The notes: a model not told the origin generated them from the sequence alone. Shown: positions 9,896 to 22,352, counted from the stretch's first letter. The stretch: DNA of 64,000 nucleotides from Ascarosepion bandense (GCA_037127315.1 JBBBDQ010001028.1:2594001-2658000), one strand, 5' to 3'. Translations and numbers: made by a program.

Positions 9896-10644
9896 ACAAA
9901 TATATACTTGTGGTGGTATGCTTCACGCTATCGATCTCACAATTGTTTCGATATTAACATAGACAAAGAGCATTACTAACGTTGTATTCCTGTGAGAAGA
10001 TATATAACTTCCTAGCCAAACTTACATCGAACTAAAGAAACGGGAAATGTAAAAAATACTGGTGCCTTTAAGTAAGAACTTAATCAGAAATGGTTAAATA
10101 AAAATTCTGAAACAATTCCACTTTCTAATTTTCCTAATTGAATCTAGGTCTCGTAAAAGACATTTTTACTGTAGTTACTCTCACTTTCTGACGCCGTGAC
10201 TAACTTTAAATGATTTAATGCTTTTAAAAGTAATTCCACTTGAAGAATGGTTCCTATATTTTAGAAAAATGGATTTCTCAAATATGAGTACCAGTTCTAA
10301 ATAAATTTAAGATTATTGGAAAAAATTGTTGGAAAAAATTTTTGGATGATTTCTTAGCATATAAAATAGTATATTTTTTGAAGAAGTTAGCAGTCTTCAT
10401 TATTTAATAATTTTAAAATATTATTATTTGTTCTCGTTTTTTTATATGATTTCGTCTTCCTAGTTTCTTTTCTTCTTCCAACATTTTGTTCAAGTTTCTT
10501 TGGAATTGCTTCAAGTACTCCAATAATATCCATCTTCAAATTAAACAACTGAACTTTAAACGGAAGTTATCTGGTATTTCCTTAAATCTAAAGGAGTCAC
10601 TTCATATTCTTTCGTCATTTTTAACTATAAGTATGTCATCACAG
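9896..10644. other. Unassigned AT-rich sequence
   Basis: No ORF or repeat family recognised. Confidence 0.45.
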
Positions 10645-10930
10645 AGCTGCATTGTTGTATAGTGGATATAGGCCTAAATTCGAATTCCAGTTACATCCAC
10701 TTACTCGCAAATACCCATAAGGAAAGCTATTAATTCTATTTTTTCACCGGCTATGGGTTAAATAGCAGAACGGATTTGGTTCTATAGCCTTGGTTGTCAA
10801 CCAGTCCACCGCAGAAAGTAATGGCAACCTACTACGGGAAAATCTTTTGCCTAGTCAGTCATGTCTCTTTCCAGACATGATCACTCAAGCGGGTATCACG
10901 TATAGCACAACCGACTGACTGATGTCATCA
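10645..10930 (+). mobile_element. tRNA-headed SINE, family S, copy 1
   Basis: The head has an A-box-like TTGTATAGTGGATATAGG and a B-box-like AATTCGAATTCCAG. The body has GGTTCTATAGCCTTGG, CAACCAGTCCACCGCAGAAAG, GGGAAAATCTTTTGCC and GACATGATCACTCAAGCGGG. Further copies lie at 16530-16835 (plus), 32225-32365 (minus, 5'-truncated) and 59045-59352 (minus). Confidence 0.8.
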
Positions 10931-12055
10931 CACTATCGTTTCTGGTTGTCAAGCGACTGTAACTAACCCTCTGTTTTTGCTTCATTTTAACATTTTTCTC
11001 CACTGAATCAGTTCTATTAAGATTTTACAAGCTTTCGTTTGCATCTTTTTACTTTCTTTTATATAACCAAAGTTATTTCGTGTTAATAATGATTACGCCC
11101 GAAATTATGCCGAATAACAAATTCAATATTTAATAATATTTTTTCAACTACGGCAGCATGAAGATATATCTACGAATTTTTCTTTCTATATTTAATTTCA
11201 GTAAATCTGACATCCGATGGTGCGTTGAAAAACCTGACTAATGGCTTCTATAAAACCGTTTTTTTAACGTTAGCTTCTGTTGCATTTCATGGTACGGATC
11301 AAGTGACAGTAGGTCTTTTTTGGTGACGTATTATCTATTAAGTTATTTAAACTTTTAAAATAGTTCAATGTATAATTTCAAATCACTGAATTTTTATACC
11401 TTTACTGACTAGTAGCATATTGTAGCTAATTTCAGTCGTGTTGTTGGATGGATAATCTTGATTCATCGCCAGATAACCAGATATTCCTGCATCTTTGGTC
11501 GTCATTTCCAGAAAGTTTCCGGGGATTCGATCACGACTAGTTTTACTTTCAAATCAACACTTCATAATTTATTAAGGACTCCAGCAAGATTAAAATCCTC
11601 TACCTTATTTTAGCTTTTGATTGCCAGAATATTGCACTCTACGATCTCACGTTTTTTTTTCTCTCCCTTTTTGATACCAATTTTCTCTCCTGGATTCGAT
11701 TGGGTGAGCCATTTGACTCTGCTTTGTGTATATACTTTGTATTGTCACCTGCACACATTCAAGTGTACACCTTCCATATCTTGTGATGTCTATCTTGGTA
11801 TGTCTTCTGGTCTTATTTGTTATTTCTTAAGAGATAGAATTGATAGTGTATTTTAATCCTTGAATGAAATATATTTGTTATTCTGTAATATAATTATTGT
11901 GTCGACTAATGAAAACACAAGACTTAAGATCCCATACATTAAATGATATTCAGCTCTGGACAGTCATTATTGGCCAGTAGGTATGTAATTTTTAGGGTTT
12001 CTCGTGAATCCTATATTTTCGTGTAGATTTGAAATTTCTTCCCCCTAATGTAGGT
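10931..12055. other. Unassigned AT-rich sequence
   Basis: No element recognised. The plus frame 11617-11856 is Phe/Leu-rich without a domain. Confidence 0.45.
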
Positions 12056-12975
12056 GTTATATAAAGGGTGCGTGAGGACAAATTTATACTTACAAACAAA
12101 AATTAAACAGCTAAGGATGTTTTTTTTACTGGAAAAGTTGCGAGGATAAGAATAAATGTATTGCTTCGTAATTTTATTCAATAGGGTCAACTTCAGCTTA
12201 AATAACACCTTCTGTGCGAGGTCTGAATCGCCTACATTCTGGGATCTAGGGTCCTTGTTTACCTTAGAAATTACTCTGACAATAGATTTTTTTAGTGTTA
12301 TGAGGGTGCTTATTAACTTTTTTCTCATCTACGCTCCATATATAGCAGTCCAATAGATTAAGATCTTGGAAGCTAGGAGGCCAAAGGTTAGGGGTTATGT
12401 GATCTTTTGAGAAAAACCAAATGACATCTTTCTCTGCTGAATTTTTATGTTTGTTTAGGAACCTCTTAGATATACTTAAGTAATTTTCCCGTATATTTTC
12501 TGGCATTAAATGACTTTTTCCCATCACATTAGATTTGTATCTGATGCCTCTGTAGATAACATTTCGGATTGTATCTTCTGACGCATGACGTTCTTTTGCA
12601 AAATATCTCAGTGTTCTACTGGGGTTGCTAAAAAAGGTTTGCCGTACTTGCCGAATAAATTCAGGCGTTCTAATCATATCAGTACGTCTGGAATGTTTCT
12701 TATGTTTTGATACTGTCGACACATATCTGTCGTTGACCTCTAACTTATTGCAAACTTTGTTGACGGCCGATTTAGCGATTTTTAAAAAATCGTGCTATTT
12801 CTAAATTAGATATGTTCAATCTTTATAGCTACGATAACTGTTAGCATCTGCATTTCTTGTGTAAGCACCGGGTCTTCCATAGCTAATTCTGAAATATAGA
12901 AAATTTGAAGTCAAATAATATGCTGCTGTAGTAAAAATAACATATGTCTTTAAATACCTTACGCACCCTGTATCT
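12056..12975 (-). mobile_element. Internally deleted mariner transposon with terminal inverted repeats
   Basis: Terminal inverted repeats: 12061-12085 (AAAGGGTGCGTGAGGACAAA) and the complement of 12949-12973 (CAGGGTGCGTAAGGTATTTA), each beside a TA dinucleotide. About 915 bp between the ends, against roughly 1.3 kb for a full mariner. The coding remnant is listed separately. Confidence 0.8.
12060..12895 (-). pseudogene. Mariner transposase remnant lacking the DDE core
   Basis: Starts at an ATG near 12884 (MEDPVLTQEMQML). A frameshift near 12790 leads into KIAKSAVNKVCNKLEVN, a helix-turn-helix-like stretch. An open frame from 12722 continues with RRTDMIRTPEF and SHLMPENIRENYLSISKRFL. FFSKD (normally FFSDEK, holding the first Asp) then joins directly to LWPPSFQDLNLLDCYIW (normally WPPNSPDLNPLDYYVW). 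About 120-150 residues of catalytic domain are missing, so it cannot encode an active enzyme. Family assignment rests on motif order and is firm. Confidence 0.8.
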
Positions 12976-14339
12976 ACCTATCATATAGTTTTTCCCCTGC
13001 GTGTACATCCAGATAGGTCGATCGTGTGTTTCTTTTTTGGAGTCAGTCACTGATACACAATGAGGCGCGAATCTGCACTTAGTGAACAAAAGATAAAACC
13101 CATTTATGGCTTCTTCGATTACACACTGCGTTCAAAGTATACATAGTTATCTGAGATACGCTACAACATTATATATCTAGGTATTTTTCAAATTAGTTTC
13201 ATGCCATTGTTGTGCAACACATTTAAGTATGATTGAGTTTCTCTTTTTACGTTTTCTTTGTGCATCGATACCAATGTCGATAACTTGGTAATCACAATCT
13301 CTTTAAGCCAAAATGATGAATCAAAAGAAAACAAATATCCCCAATATTCTACAAAAGCTTCTAAATTTTAGTAAAGCTGTTTTTTTAAATAGTTCAGTTT
13401 TTTTTTCTTTCTTTTAAATACAGAAAGAGACAATAATTCTGAGACAGGAATAGGCCATTTATTATTATAAATCAACGATTTGTAATATTTTTCAGTGTCA
13501 GTAATTTTTTTCATTAGCATTGCAGGATGTTAAAATGCTTGTAAAATCTGTAACACATACTGACGCCGTTACCAGATATACTTTGAGTATTAAAGATTGT
13601 TTTACCAATATACCAGTGCGCAAAAATTACAAATTCTTTATTCGGTTAATTCCATGACTCACTTATCGATTCAATATTTATTGAAACATAAGGAGCTATG
13701 AGCATACACTCGATAAAACTTAATTAGATAACTAATTAGATAAAGAAATGTGCCATAATCCATTTTTGAATATATACTGGGATCACGTGACCATGAATAT
13801 TCAGAATATAAAACACTCGGACAGAAGACTGAGTGTGTTATGTGTTGTGCATCATTCTGGTGTTGTGCGTCATTAAAGAGATTGTGTCTGAGTGAATTAC
13901 TCCAGAGAATTACTCCGAGAGCATTATTGTGTATTATTCAAAGGATTAATTTAATATGTTGATTTTACGCCAAGTTACCAAATGTTTTCATCAGAATACC
14001 GTTACGAAAACTAACGTTATAAAAGGTTGAAAAATCATTATTGATACATTATTAAAAACAAATGCCATAAGATATGCACCTCAAGTCTAGACAGACAATC
14101 AATACAAAACAGCACATAATTTTAGAATATTGGATCTAACTCCGGATTATTTTACTTAACAAATTTTTTTATGAGATTAAATAAAAAGTAAAATATGTTA
14201 AAATTACAGATTTTATCCATATTTTCAAGTATCTATCCATCTCTCTCTCAGTCATTTACACGCTCACTATCCTACACCCATTAAAGGTAGAATCTTATTA
14301 CCATGGCTTACTCAAATCATAAGGAGTAACTTACTAAAA
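12976..14339. other. Unassigned sequence with a possible retroelement promoter
   Basis: Around 13780-13930, CACGTGACC, then AATATAAAAC (TATA-like) and GTGTTATGTGTTGTGC with AATTACTCC repeats look like a promoter-bearing LTR. I could not find paired ends, so it is not called. The rest is AT-rich without features. Confidence 0.35.
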
Positions 14340-14822
14340 ATGACTGAAACTTTTATGTTTAATCTTAATAATCTTAATCCTTTATCACTCGATACACGCA
14401 ATTATTCACTCAACCTCACCACTAGGGCAGATCCTTTTACAGTCAAAACAACCAAATGCAGCTCTACTTCTACTCCCTCAGCTTCTTTTCTCTCACTTCT
14501 TACCTTCCGTATAATTACTTTCTTGATAGCAACAATCTCCAAGAGTTCAAATGCAACTTCAGTTGCCATCTCTTATCTCCTTGACACTTAATTCTATTAT
14601 CCAACACCTTCTGAATCTTGTTCTTCTTCCTTTTTCATTTTACTTTCACGCAACTCTTGTCACCCCAATATTCCCATCCTTCTCTTGCCCATTCTCTGAC
14701 ACCCCTGTAACCGGTTCCACTTTCTCTTTAATTTTCTCCTATGTAACTCTTCACTCTTCGCTTATGTAGCCCCCTGCGCACTAGTGGCAGTACTGCGTTG
14801 CTTGGGATGGAATAATTTAATA
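14340..14822 (+). mobile_element. LINE family A, 5'-truncated 3' end
   Basis: Frame 1 gives ADPFTVKTTKC. A frameshift then gives NNLQEFKCNFSCHLLS, matching HPFTVKQIRC and YNLQVFKCRVNRHLLS of the 32.7-kb ORF. The shared 3' tail is at 14767-14815 (TAGCCCCCTGCGCACTAGTGG). A TA tract follows. Confidence 0.75.
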
Positions 14823-15199
14823 TATATATATATATACTAACGTGTGTGTTACTATAACATCTCAACAGTGTGAAGAAGGCAGAGTGTGCAAATGGCAAAA
14901 ATGAATGTTAACGATACGTTAAAGATTATCAGTCAATAAACGCGTGATTGACGTCACTTCCGTTTTTGAAAGGCGGGAAGCGTGACCTGAATATGGTAGA
15001 TACTGGGAAAATGTTGGCATTCGCTTCTTGACATGAGTCAATAAATTAGAAGTAAAGTTATCAAACCGATTCTGATTACCTCCTTTCTGAAAAGTTGAAG
15101 CATTTTAGGCACGCTTCAAAAATGTGAAATGAAGGTAAGAAAATGTCAGGTTTTCTTCGAAGTGACGAATTTTTGTGTAGAATTGTCTTAAAAAACGTC
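14823..15199. other. Unassigned sequence after a short TA tract
   Basis: TA repeats at 14820-14836, then nothing recognised. Confidence 0.4.
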
Positions 15200-15540
15200 A
15201 TCTAGACGACGTATACAAAAATATTTGGAGAAAGAAAGAACTCTACATAAAATAATAATGAGAAGACGTTATATTAGAAAGGAAGGGAAAAGTGGGTTAA
15301 GGAAAGAATAAAATCAAAAACTTGTTCAAAGTAAAGAGAGGAGGCAGAAAAAAATATAAAACTGAAAAGAAAAAACCCAAAAAGTGGAAAAGAGATGTAC
15401 CAAAAAAAAAAAAAAGAGTAAACCTGTTCAAAGCAAGATGGTGATTTTAGTCAAAGAAAGAAAGGATTCGTCCTTTCTTTCTTTGACTAAAATAAAATAA
15501 AACGAAACAAAAGAAGAAATCTCGATATTTTAGAGAGTTA
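15200..15540. repeat. Purine-rich tract containing a perfect 23-bp hairpin
   Basis: The plus strand is mostly A and G to about 15420. At 15444-15466 and 15471-15493 two 23-bp arms are exactly complementary around a 4-base TTCG loop. The right arm is pyrimidine-rich and so stands out from its surroundings. Confidence 0.85.
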
Positions 15541-16379
15541 TGCTATTGCGTCTTATAAAATCCGACCAAACATTATTATTTCTTAGTTCACAACTCTTAC
15601 TTTGTTGCCCGTATGCTATCTTGATTCATCTGATGAAAGTAAGCAAAAAGAAAAATGTCTTTTGATAGATAAAAGGGTCCCATGTCAAGCTTCTTGAAGA
15701 TAACCATGTAAGATAATCACCAGATGGTAAGAATGGAGACTGACTGAAATCATATATTTCAAGGATTTATGAAATAATCAAAATGCTGTATTTCAGATCG
15801 TCGGTCAGAATTGGGAATGGTCTAAGATAACATTAGCGGAATAAATAAGGGTAAAACAGGCTGAAATCTTCGTCAGTATAACTAAAGGTGTTCTATTTTT
15901 CTTAAATGTAACTTCGTGATAAGATTACCTCTTTAATTCTTTCTTTCCACGTTTGACATTTTAAGATTGGTAAATCGATTTGTTATTCGTTTAGAATTAA
16001 AAGCATTGAACTGATCCAATTTCAGCTGTCAATCTGAAAGAAAATATAAAAAAATGTTTAAATAGCAAAGATCAATACGACATCTACTCCTGATTCATTG
16101 AATCGACATTGCGTGTCAGTTAGTACGTGTGTACTGCAAAAATAAAGATAATTTTAGTGAGAGTACAAAATATAGTAAAACGTCGAAATTGTACTGGATT
16201 TGATCCTTTATTTTTATTCATTTCACCCCAAACAATGCAACAGAGCTAAAAGCAAGGCGTTGCTTAGTACGAAAGAATATGAGAAAAGATCATTTAGGAG
16301 AAAAATCAATAAATGAATTAAGGAAACAAGATAACCATTGATATTGAATTAAACTTTTTAAAAAACATATCAGCGGAAA
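15541..16379. other. Unassigned AT-rich sequence
   Basis: No repeats or coding signal that I can assign. Confidence 0.45.
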
Positions 16380-16505
16380 GTCTTAGACTGAGGAAGCACA
16401 ATAAGTTACTCGCTGAAGGTTAGCATCAGCCATACTGATGGAAGGCAAAACAATGGTTCTCTTATGTGTTAAAAGAGAAAAGTTTCGTTTTGGAAGAGTT
16501 AAAAT
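16380..16505 (-). mobile_element. LINE family A fragment
   Basis: The minus strand reads NSSKTKLFSFN in one frame and LPSISMADANLQ in the next. Both belong to the RT segment just before the conserved DYIES region of this LINE family. It abuts a SINE on the opposite strand. Confidence 0.65.
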
Positions 16506-16529
16506 TGATAATTCACCTCGTCTGTTGTT

Positions 16530-16835
16530 AACTAGGAATCGTTGTGGTGTAATCGATATAGGCTCGGAATGAGAAATTGGCGAGCCAACTTCAAATTTCA
16601 GTTGAATTCGTTTCATTCACTTACGCACAAATACACTTGAGATAAGTACGTATTTATCTCTCCTCTCTGCATCTATGGATGAAATAGCAGTACAGATAGG
16701 GTTCTATAGGTTGGCAACCAGTCTACTGCAGAAAGAAATGGCAACATATGGCGGGAAAATCTTCTGTCTAAACAATCATGAATCGAAAGAGACATGATCG
16801 CCCAAGAGTGTATCCCATATTACACTGACTGATTT
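16530..16835 (+). mobile_element. tRNA-headed SINE, family S, copy 2
   Basis: The head GTTGTGGTGTAATCGATATAGG is followed by a B-box-like TCAGTTGAATTCG. The body shares GGTTCTATAGG, CAACCAGTCTACTGCAGAAAG, GCGGGAAAATCTTCTG and GACATGATCGCCCAAGAG with the copy at 10645. Confidence 0.8.
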
Positions 16836-17272
16836 ATTTCCCATGCATAATTTCTTGAGTACTTCCAATATTCAAACTTTGATAAAAGTTGTCGAAATTA
16901 ACTCCTCTGTTTAGATGGAAAATCTGTATATAGGGATTAATCAAATGTAAAAAAAATTGGTAACGCATTTCGACCCTAGAAAGAACTTTGATGGACGAAG
17001 TTTTTATCTAGAGTCAGTTTTATAAATATAGAGTCGCAGAAGAAATACAGCAAATGCCTGTCACAGTTTTGCATCTAAACGTCAAAATTACAGTTTACTA
17101 CATAAATTTTACTTCAGGTTTCATGTCATTATTTTCTTTTGTGATTATTAAAAAATCTCTATATTTTAAGCAATTGCAACAAATTGTATTGTTAATTTAG
17201 ATAAATTCTTTTTAGTTGTAGTCATTGTTTTGATAAAAAATGTAATCAATATTTTTCTGTTTTCCTTCCTCT
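16836..17272. other. Unassigned AT-rich sequence
   Basis: Nothing recognised. Confidence 0.45.
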
Positions 17273-17273
17273 A

Positions 17274-17339
<66 letters not shown>

Positions 17340-17340
17340 T
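17273..17340. repeat. (CA)n(TA)n microsatellite
   Basis: A short CA run and TACATA followed by TA repeats with one TACA interruption. Confidence 0.96.
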
Positions 17341-17469
17341 AAAATCATGCTGGATTTAATCCATTTCATAATGAATTTCATCAAAATTTCATACACATAT
17401 TTTTATTATATGTATCACGACACAAAATAGTTATAATAAAATAAGTTACATCGCTATAGAAAAGCTAGT

Positions 17470-17625
17470 ATGTTTCAGTACTATTAATTGTACTTCGTTA
17501 GGCGATGGTTTTTATTTTTTATTTATATATTATGATAGGAATTATTTTTAAACTTACATAAAAATAATTCCTATCATGAGTGACAAAAATTGCTTAATGA
17601 AGTATAATTAATAGTACTGAAGCAT
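17470..17625. repeat. Foldback hairpin of about 155 bp
   Basis: A perfect inner stem of 19 bp (17532-17550 with 17559-17577) around an 8-nt loop. The outer arms also pair: TTCAGTACTATTAATTGTAC near 17476 with GTATAATTAATAGTACTGAA near 17602. It resembles a MITE or small foldback unit. Confidence 0.8.
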
Positions 17626-17654
17626 AATAGATTTTGTGTAGCCAAGTAAACTGT

Positions 17655-17945
17655 TTTCATTCTACTCCAACAGCTTCTTTCCTCGCACTTCCCGCCTGTG
17701 GAATTCCCTACCGCATGCTTGCTTCCCCGACGGCTACAACCTCCAGGAGTTTAAATGTAAGGTCAATAGGCACCTCCTAACACACTAATTCACTCTCGCT
17801 CTCTCCAACTCTCTCCCTATGTACATCCTAAGTCGTCTATCACCCTCCTTCTGACATTTCCTAAACCCAATCCCTCTATATAACCCCCTGCGCTATAGTG
17901 GCAGTGGAATGCCTTGATTGGGGTGACACGATTTAAAAAAAATAA
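17655..17945 (+). mobile_element. LINE family A 3' end
   Basis: An undisturbed C-terminal stretch reads SFFPRTSRLWNSLPHACFP then GYNLQEFKCKVNRHLLTH and a stop near 17789. The family 3' UTR and tail follow (CCCCCTGCGCTATAGTGG, GGTGACACGATTTAAAAAAA). A typical 5'-truncated insertion. Confidence 0.85.
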
Positions 17946-17976
17946 TAGAATATCACAATAATAATATTGCTCTACT

Positions 17977-18190
17977 TTGCATGTAGGTAAAATCCCAAAA
18001 CCAGATTCTATTATTAATAATTTTATTAATATTAAAAATAATCCAGGTGAAGGGCTCGATGTAAATAATATTATCTATTTACAGACCCAAATAGGTATAT
18101 TTTTTCAAATAAAACTCTCAAAACTACATTTGTTGTGTAGCCATTTCAGCGAGAAAAATCTAATTTTTTCAGCAACGATCAAAATTAGAA
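17977..18190 (-). mobile_element. Dispersed repeat family E, copy 2
   Basis: The plus strand translates to GKIPKPDS ... GLDVNNIIYLQTQ, matching the minus strand of 1950-2090. The minus strand retains GAAATGGCTACACAAC, but its hairpin core is decayed (CTGAAAA). Confidence 0.6.
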
Positions 18191-18505
18191 TTTTATTGCA
18201 AATATAAGACAAAAACTCACATTATGAAAGGTTACTCTAAATAATTCTATATACAGGAAGTTTAAAAAGAAAAAAGAAAGTAAATAAAAAAAAATAAAGG
18301 GAGGGGAAGTTAAAAAGATTAAAAATTTGTCGTCTAGACATTGTTACAAAGGGTGGAGAAGAAAGGGAAACAAGACAGAGAAAGCGGTTCAAGACTCGAT
18401 TATTGAAGAATACCTTTAGATTACATCTGTATGAAATAATCAATATTTAACTGTGTCGCATGAATGGAAGTGGTTGCAGGAAAGGAAAAAGAAAGAGTTA
18501 AAGAA

Positions 18506-18507
<2 letters not shown>
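18191..18507. other. Unassigned, partly purine-rich
   Basis: 18250-18400 is A/G-rich. No gene seen. Confidence 0.4.

Positions 18508-18571
<64 letters not shown>
18508..18571. repeat. (TA)n(TG)n microsatellite
   Basis: About 18 TA units followed by about 13 TG units. Confidence 0.97.
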
Positions 18572-18572
<1 letters not shown>

Positions 18573-20744
18573 GATATTACATGATAATTATGCATAAATA
18601 TATTATATTATATAAATATTTATATTCACATATATATTATATACATATAACATTGAAGATGCACGTAAAACGATTACATTCATAAATATTCTAAAATAAA
18701 TAAATATTGCACTTATTCCTATTCAAATAAACGAGAATTGATCTGTAAAGGTAATTCTGAAGTGTGTAAAATCTAACTGATACATTTGAATTAACTGATG
18801 AAAACTAAACAAAAATAAATAAAAACATAAAAGCGCGTCAATTCTTTTGAAATATTTGTCAGGGTAATAGACATGAGGATTTCTCATTTTGAATGGAAAA
18901 AGAAGAATATATTACATGCCAATGTGCTTTTTTTCAAGTAAATATCTTCATTAGACATCCTCCTTAAAGATATCTGCATACTGCTCTATTTTCTTGTTAT
19001 TCGACGGTTTACAGCCTCTTCTAAGGATTTTTATTTCGACATAACACAAAATGCTGATATATCCATATACGGAAACTGTTTTTATTGTAGAGGAGCCATA
19101 TTGCCTGGCGAATGTTATTGTTGTGATATCAGTTACATACATTTTTATGAAGAACGAAGGCCACTTCTCTGAAAGAATAATCGTTTTTCCCATGATGCAA
19201 TCTCTAATAACAAACATATTTAGCGATTTAAACCTATCACGAATGATTCTTTTATTCTCCGATTGGCAATCGAACGTCTCATTGATGTAGCCATTTGGAG
19301 CCTCTGCCCAAAATCTTCTTATAATAAACCATCAAATATTTACATTATCTCATTGAAGCAAAATTCAAAGCAAAATTTCTGCTCAAATGCAATTTTCGGT
19401 TTTTCATTAGGAAGTTCTGTTTAGTAAATGCAAAATTAAAAATAAATTTAAAATCTTTTATTTTTCTCCTGGGTTTGTTTTACTGAATGATCTTTGCATC
19501 GCCATGTTATATGATTCCTCTTGTTCTGTTAATCAAGGTTACACATTACTGATGAAATTCCCCCGCAATTACTGAAAACAAAAAGGCTGACGCGAATCCT
19601 TCCCTAGGATCCAGTAATATTTAGGGAATATTTACTTTCTATCCTCTATCAGATACGCAGCTAAACTTTTTTGTGATTATAATCAGTGTTTTGGAGTTTG
19701 AATAAATTTATATTTTTTAAAAACACATTGTTGTTGTGTTTATCAACATTTTTCACCAAACTTCTGAGAGGTGCTTGAAATTCTTAGATGATAAATTGTC
19801 ACATTCATTTTAAATAGTACTTCTTTTATCTTAATTTTACTTTTTTCTTTTAGAACTATTTAGAATGTTATTTTAATGTTGCGAAAAAATAAACAATTAA
19901 CAAAAAGAAATATTTTCAAATAAATATACAAAATGCAGCGAATGTTTTAAATTTTGATGGAAATCTAAAAGAAATTACTTTTATAAAATATAGCTTTTTA
20001 AAATACTTCTTCAATTTTGAGACAACCTGTCATAACAATTATGATAAGAGCAACAATGGAGAATATTTAAAATCACTTAAGCAACAGAATATGCCCAAGA
20101 AAAAAATTCCTGGAAGGCTATAATAATAAATGAAACCATAGCATACATGAAACAACTTTGTAGATTATTACTGCCGAGTACAAAGTTAGAACCTCTATTT
20201 GTCGAATACCAAAACCAATATTTTAGATTGCCTCATGTTAATCATGAGAGTTAAATAGTGAGTTCAAACCTCACTATTGCCACATACTCTTATAACAATG
20301 GTGGCAATACAGAAGTCATTTTTGAAGAGTCAAAAATTAGGATGTCAAAATCTTTAGGCTAATGTAATGTTTCATAATTATTAATCATAAAACCTAGCAT
20401 CAAAACTAGAAAATAATCTCACAAAAAGAACATAAATATTAAAAATAACGAAAATATATAAGTGGTATTATTTCCGGCTATCTTTGGAAACGATGGTGTA
20501 GCGAAGATTGCTAAAGTACTAAGCAAAAATTATAGAAATCTTGGGCCTATTGATGCCTCTAGTTTCCTGTCTTGGTGATGTCGGTAGGAATCAAAAGCAA
20601 GGGTTTGCTACTCGAGAATCTTGACTAACAACAAATCACCTGCATAAGAGACAGAAAATGAATTTAGCAGATATAAAAAATAGAAAGACAAGAATGAATA
20701 TTCTCGCTGCATTTATTCCACTAAGCGAAATGTTTCTTAAAGAA
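18572..20744. other. Long unassigned AT-rich stretch
   Basis: No family recognised over about 2.2 kb. A small 9-bp perfect hairpin lies at 20275-20283 with 20301-20309. Just before it, GTGAGTTCAAACCTCAC (20258-20274) looks like a tRNA T-arm without the rest of a tRNA. Confidence 0.45.
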
Positions 20745-21115
20745 TGAGAAATCCTACCAGGATTTATTATTGGCGGCCACAATCTTAACAATATAAGGTA
20801 TGAAGATTATACAATATTGACCGAAAAAGAAGCTAAAAAACGCCGATAGAAGGTAGCTAAGCAAAGCGAGAAGAAAGGACTAAGTATAAACTACAAGAGG
20901 ACAAAACACATGGTTATCAGTAAGAGAATGAGCCAAATTTGAAATCGGGGATACTAAAAACAAACAAGTACAGAAATTTAAATACTTGGAAAGTTTTCTA
21001 ACAGTGAACGCAAAATGTGATACTGAAATCTGAAGACGTATTAGGATGGCTAAAAATGCAATCCAAAATTTAATGTCTGCTTTATTGAAATGGAAAAAAA
21101 CTTGTCAGTATTAAA
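20745..21115 (+). pseudogene. RTE-type LINE reverse transcriptase fragment
   Basis: GFIIGGHNLNNIRYEDYT near 20758-20811 sits where RTE-type RTs have NLNNIRYADDT, so the catalytic box reads YEDY. SEKKGLSIN and KHMVISKR follow in frame. Later frames give NAKCDTEI and other pieces of the segment found at 49145-49950. Stops are frequent. Confidence 0.65.
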
Positions 21116-22273
21116 TAGTTTTATTTTTATCTTTTACTTCCTTAAATAATGACATGTATTCATACTTACATTTGTTATTGCAATATTTTGTTGAAGTTGT
21201 CAAGCTCAAATATTTAACGATACTATAGGAAAATTTTCACGGGCAATTTTTAGTCGTGGGAGACACGCAGTGAGAACATTCATTTATGTAATATGAATAT
21301 ACTATGGACGCATGTCCGAATGGTTATCAGGTTCGCTTTCTCCATGATGCCCAGGTTCTCCCCATAGTCGATTTATCAGGAAGGGAAATTCCTGATGTTA
21401 TTGGTCTGGAGAAGGCGATCAAATCTTGTAACACGTTTGGAAAATTCTTGAAAGCCATGCCACGAGTTGACCCAAGCCTTGTGGGTAAAAGTTGAGTAGA
21501 CTGTAAAAAAGTGACCAAAGATCATTACCAAAATTTAATATTAACATTTAGTTTCTAAAACACCTTTGTGTCTTTGATGATATAATGTCCAATTCCTAAT
21601 ATCAGTAGTTGCCACACGTGAAAAGTTCTAAACGGGCACAAAGTCGCAGGATTGATTTTTTGTTGGGCTTTCTGTGGTTTGATTGCAAATGTAATGTAGG
21701 TTTTGACCGATCTATTATAATATTTTCTCTTTTGTTTCGTTGTCTACGTCAGTATATGCAACGGACCTGAAGTACTAAGAGGAAGAGATCAATTCAAAAC
21801 TAATAAATCTTTCTCTCGGTCTCGAACAACTTTGCGAGAAGCAGCTGAATATTACCAGAGAAACTGCGATTTCACTGTGCTCACAGCTTCCACTGGAAAA
21901 AAAAGAAGTCCAAAACCCAGTTCACTGAACAGTGTGATATCTTTAATTAAATATATTTATTCACACACAATAATACATATGCATATGTAAGTGTAAAATA
22001 GAAATGTTGGAAGAAAAAGAGTGCTTCTGGGCAAAACACTTAAAGGAACAGAACTTTCCTGGCGTTGGGAGTTTGATTCTAATTAAAATGCCCTACAGTT
22101 ACTACTTTGTATCGTGCGAGACAGTAAATAATAAAAGGGCAAATGAGTGCATAAGTATAGCATTGAGCAATTAGTTGATGGGTGTTTAGTACAAACTGAA
22201 AAGCTCTATATTATAGTCATGTGCCAGCGTAATATAGCCACATATATAAAAATACATTTATAGCCACCTCTCT
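21116..22273. other. Unassigned, with a 63-codon ORF of unknown origin
   Basis: The plus frame 21304-21495 begins MDACPNGYQVRFLHDAQ. I do not recognise it. Its first 50 bases contain GTCCGAATGGTTATCAGG and CAGGTTCTCC, loosely like tRNA A and B boxes, so a tRNA-derived repeat is possible. Confidence 0.35.
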
Positions 22274-22304
22274 CTCTCTCACACACACACGCATACACAC
22301 ACAA

Positions 22305-22345
<41 letters not shown>

Positions 22346-22352
22346 CACACCC
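22274..22352. repeat. (CT)n(CA)n microsatellite
   Basis: A short CT run then interrupted CA repeats. Confidence 0.95.

Noticed and set aside
13780..13960. Possible solo LTR with TATA-like AATATAAAAC
   Set aside because: No matching second LTR, no TG...CA ends with a target-site duplication, and no polypurine tract or primer-binding site found.
20228..20285. T-arm-like GTGAGTTCAAACCTCAC as part of a tRNA
   Set aside because: No acceptor or D arm at the right spacing.
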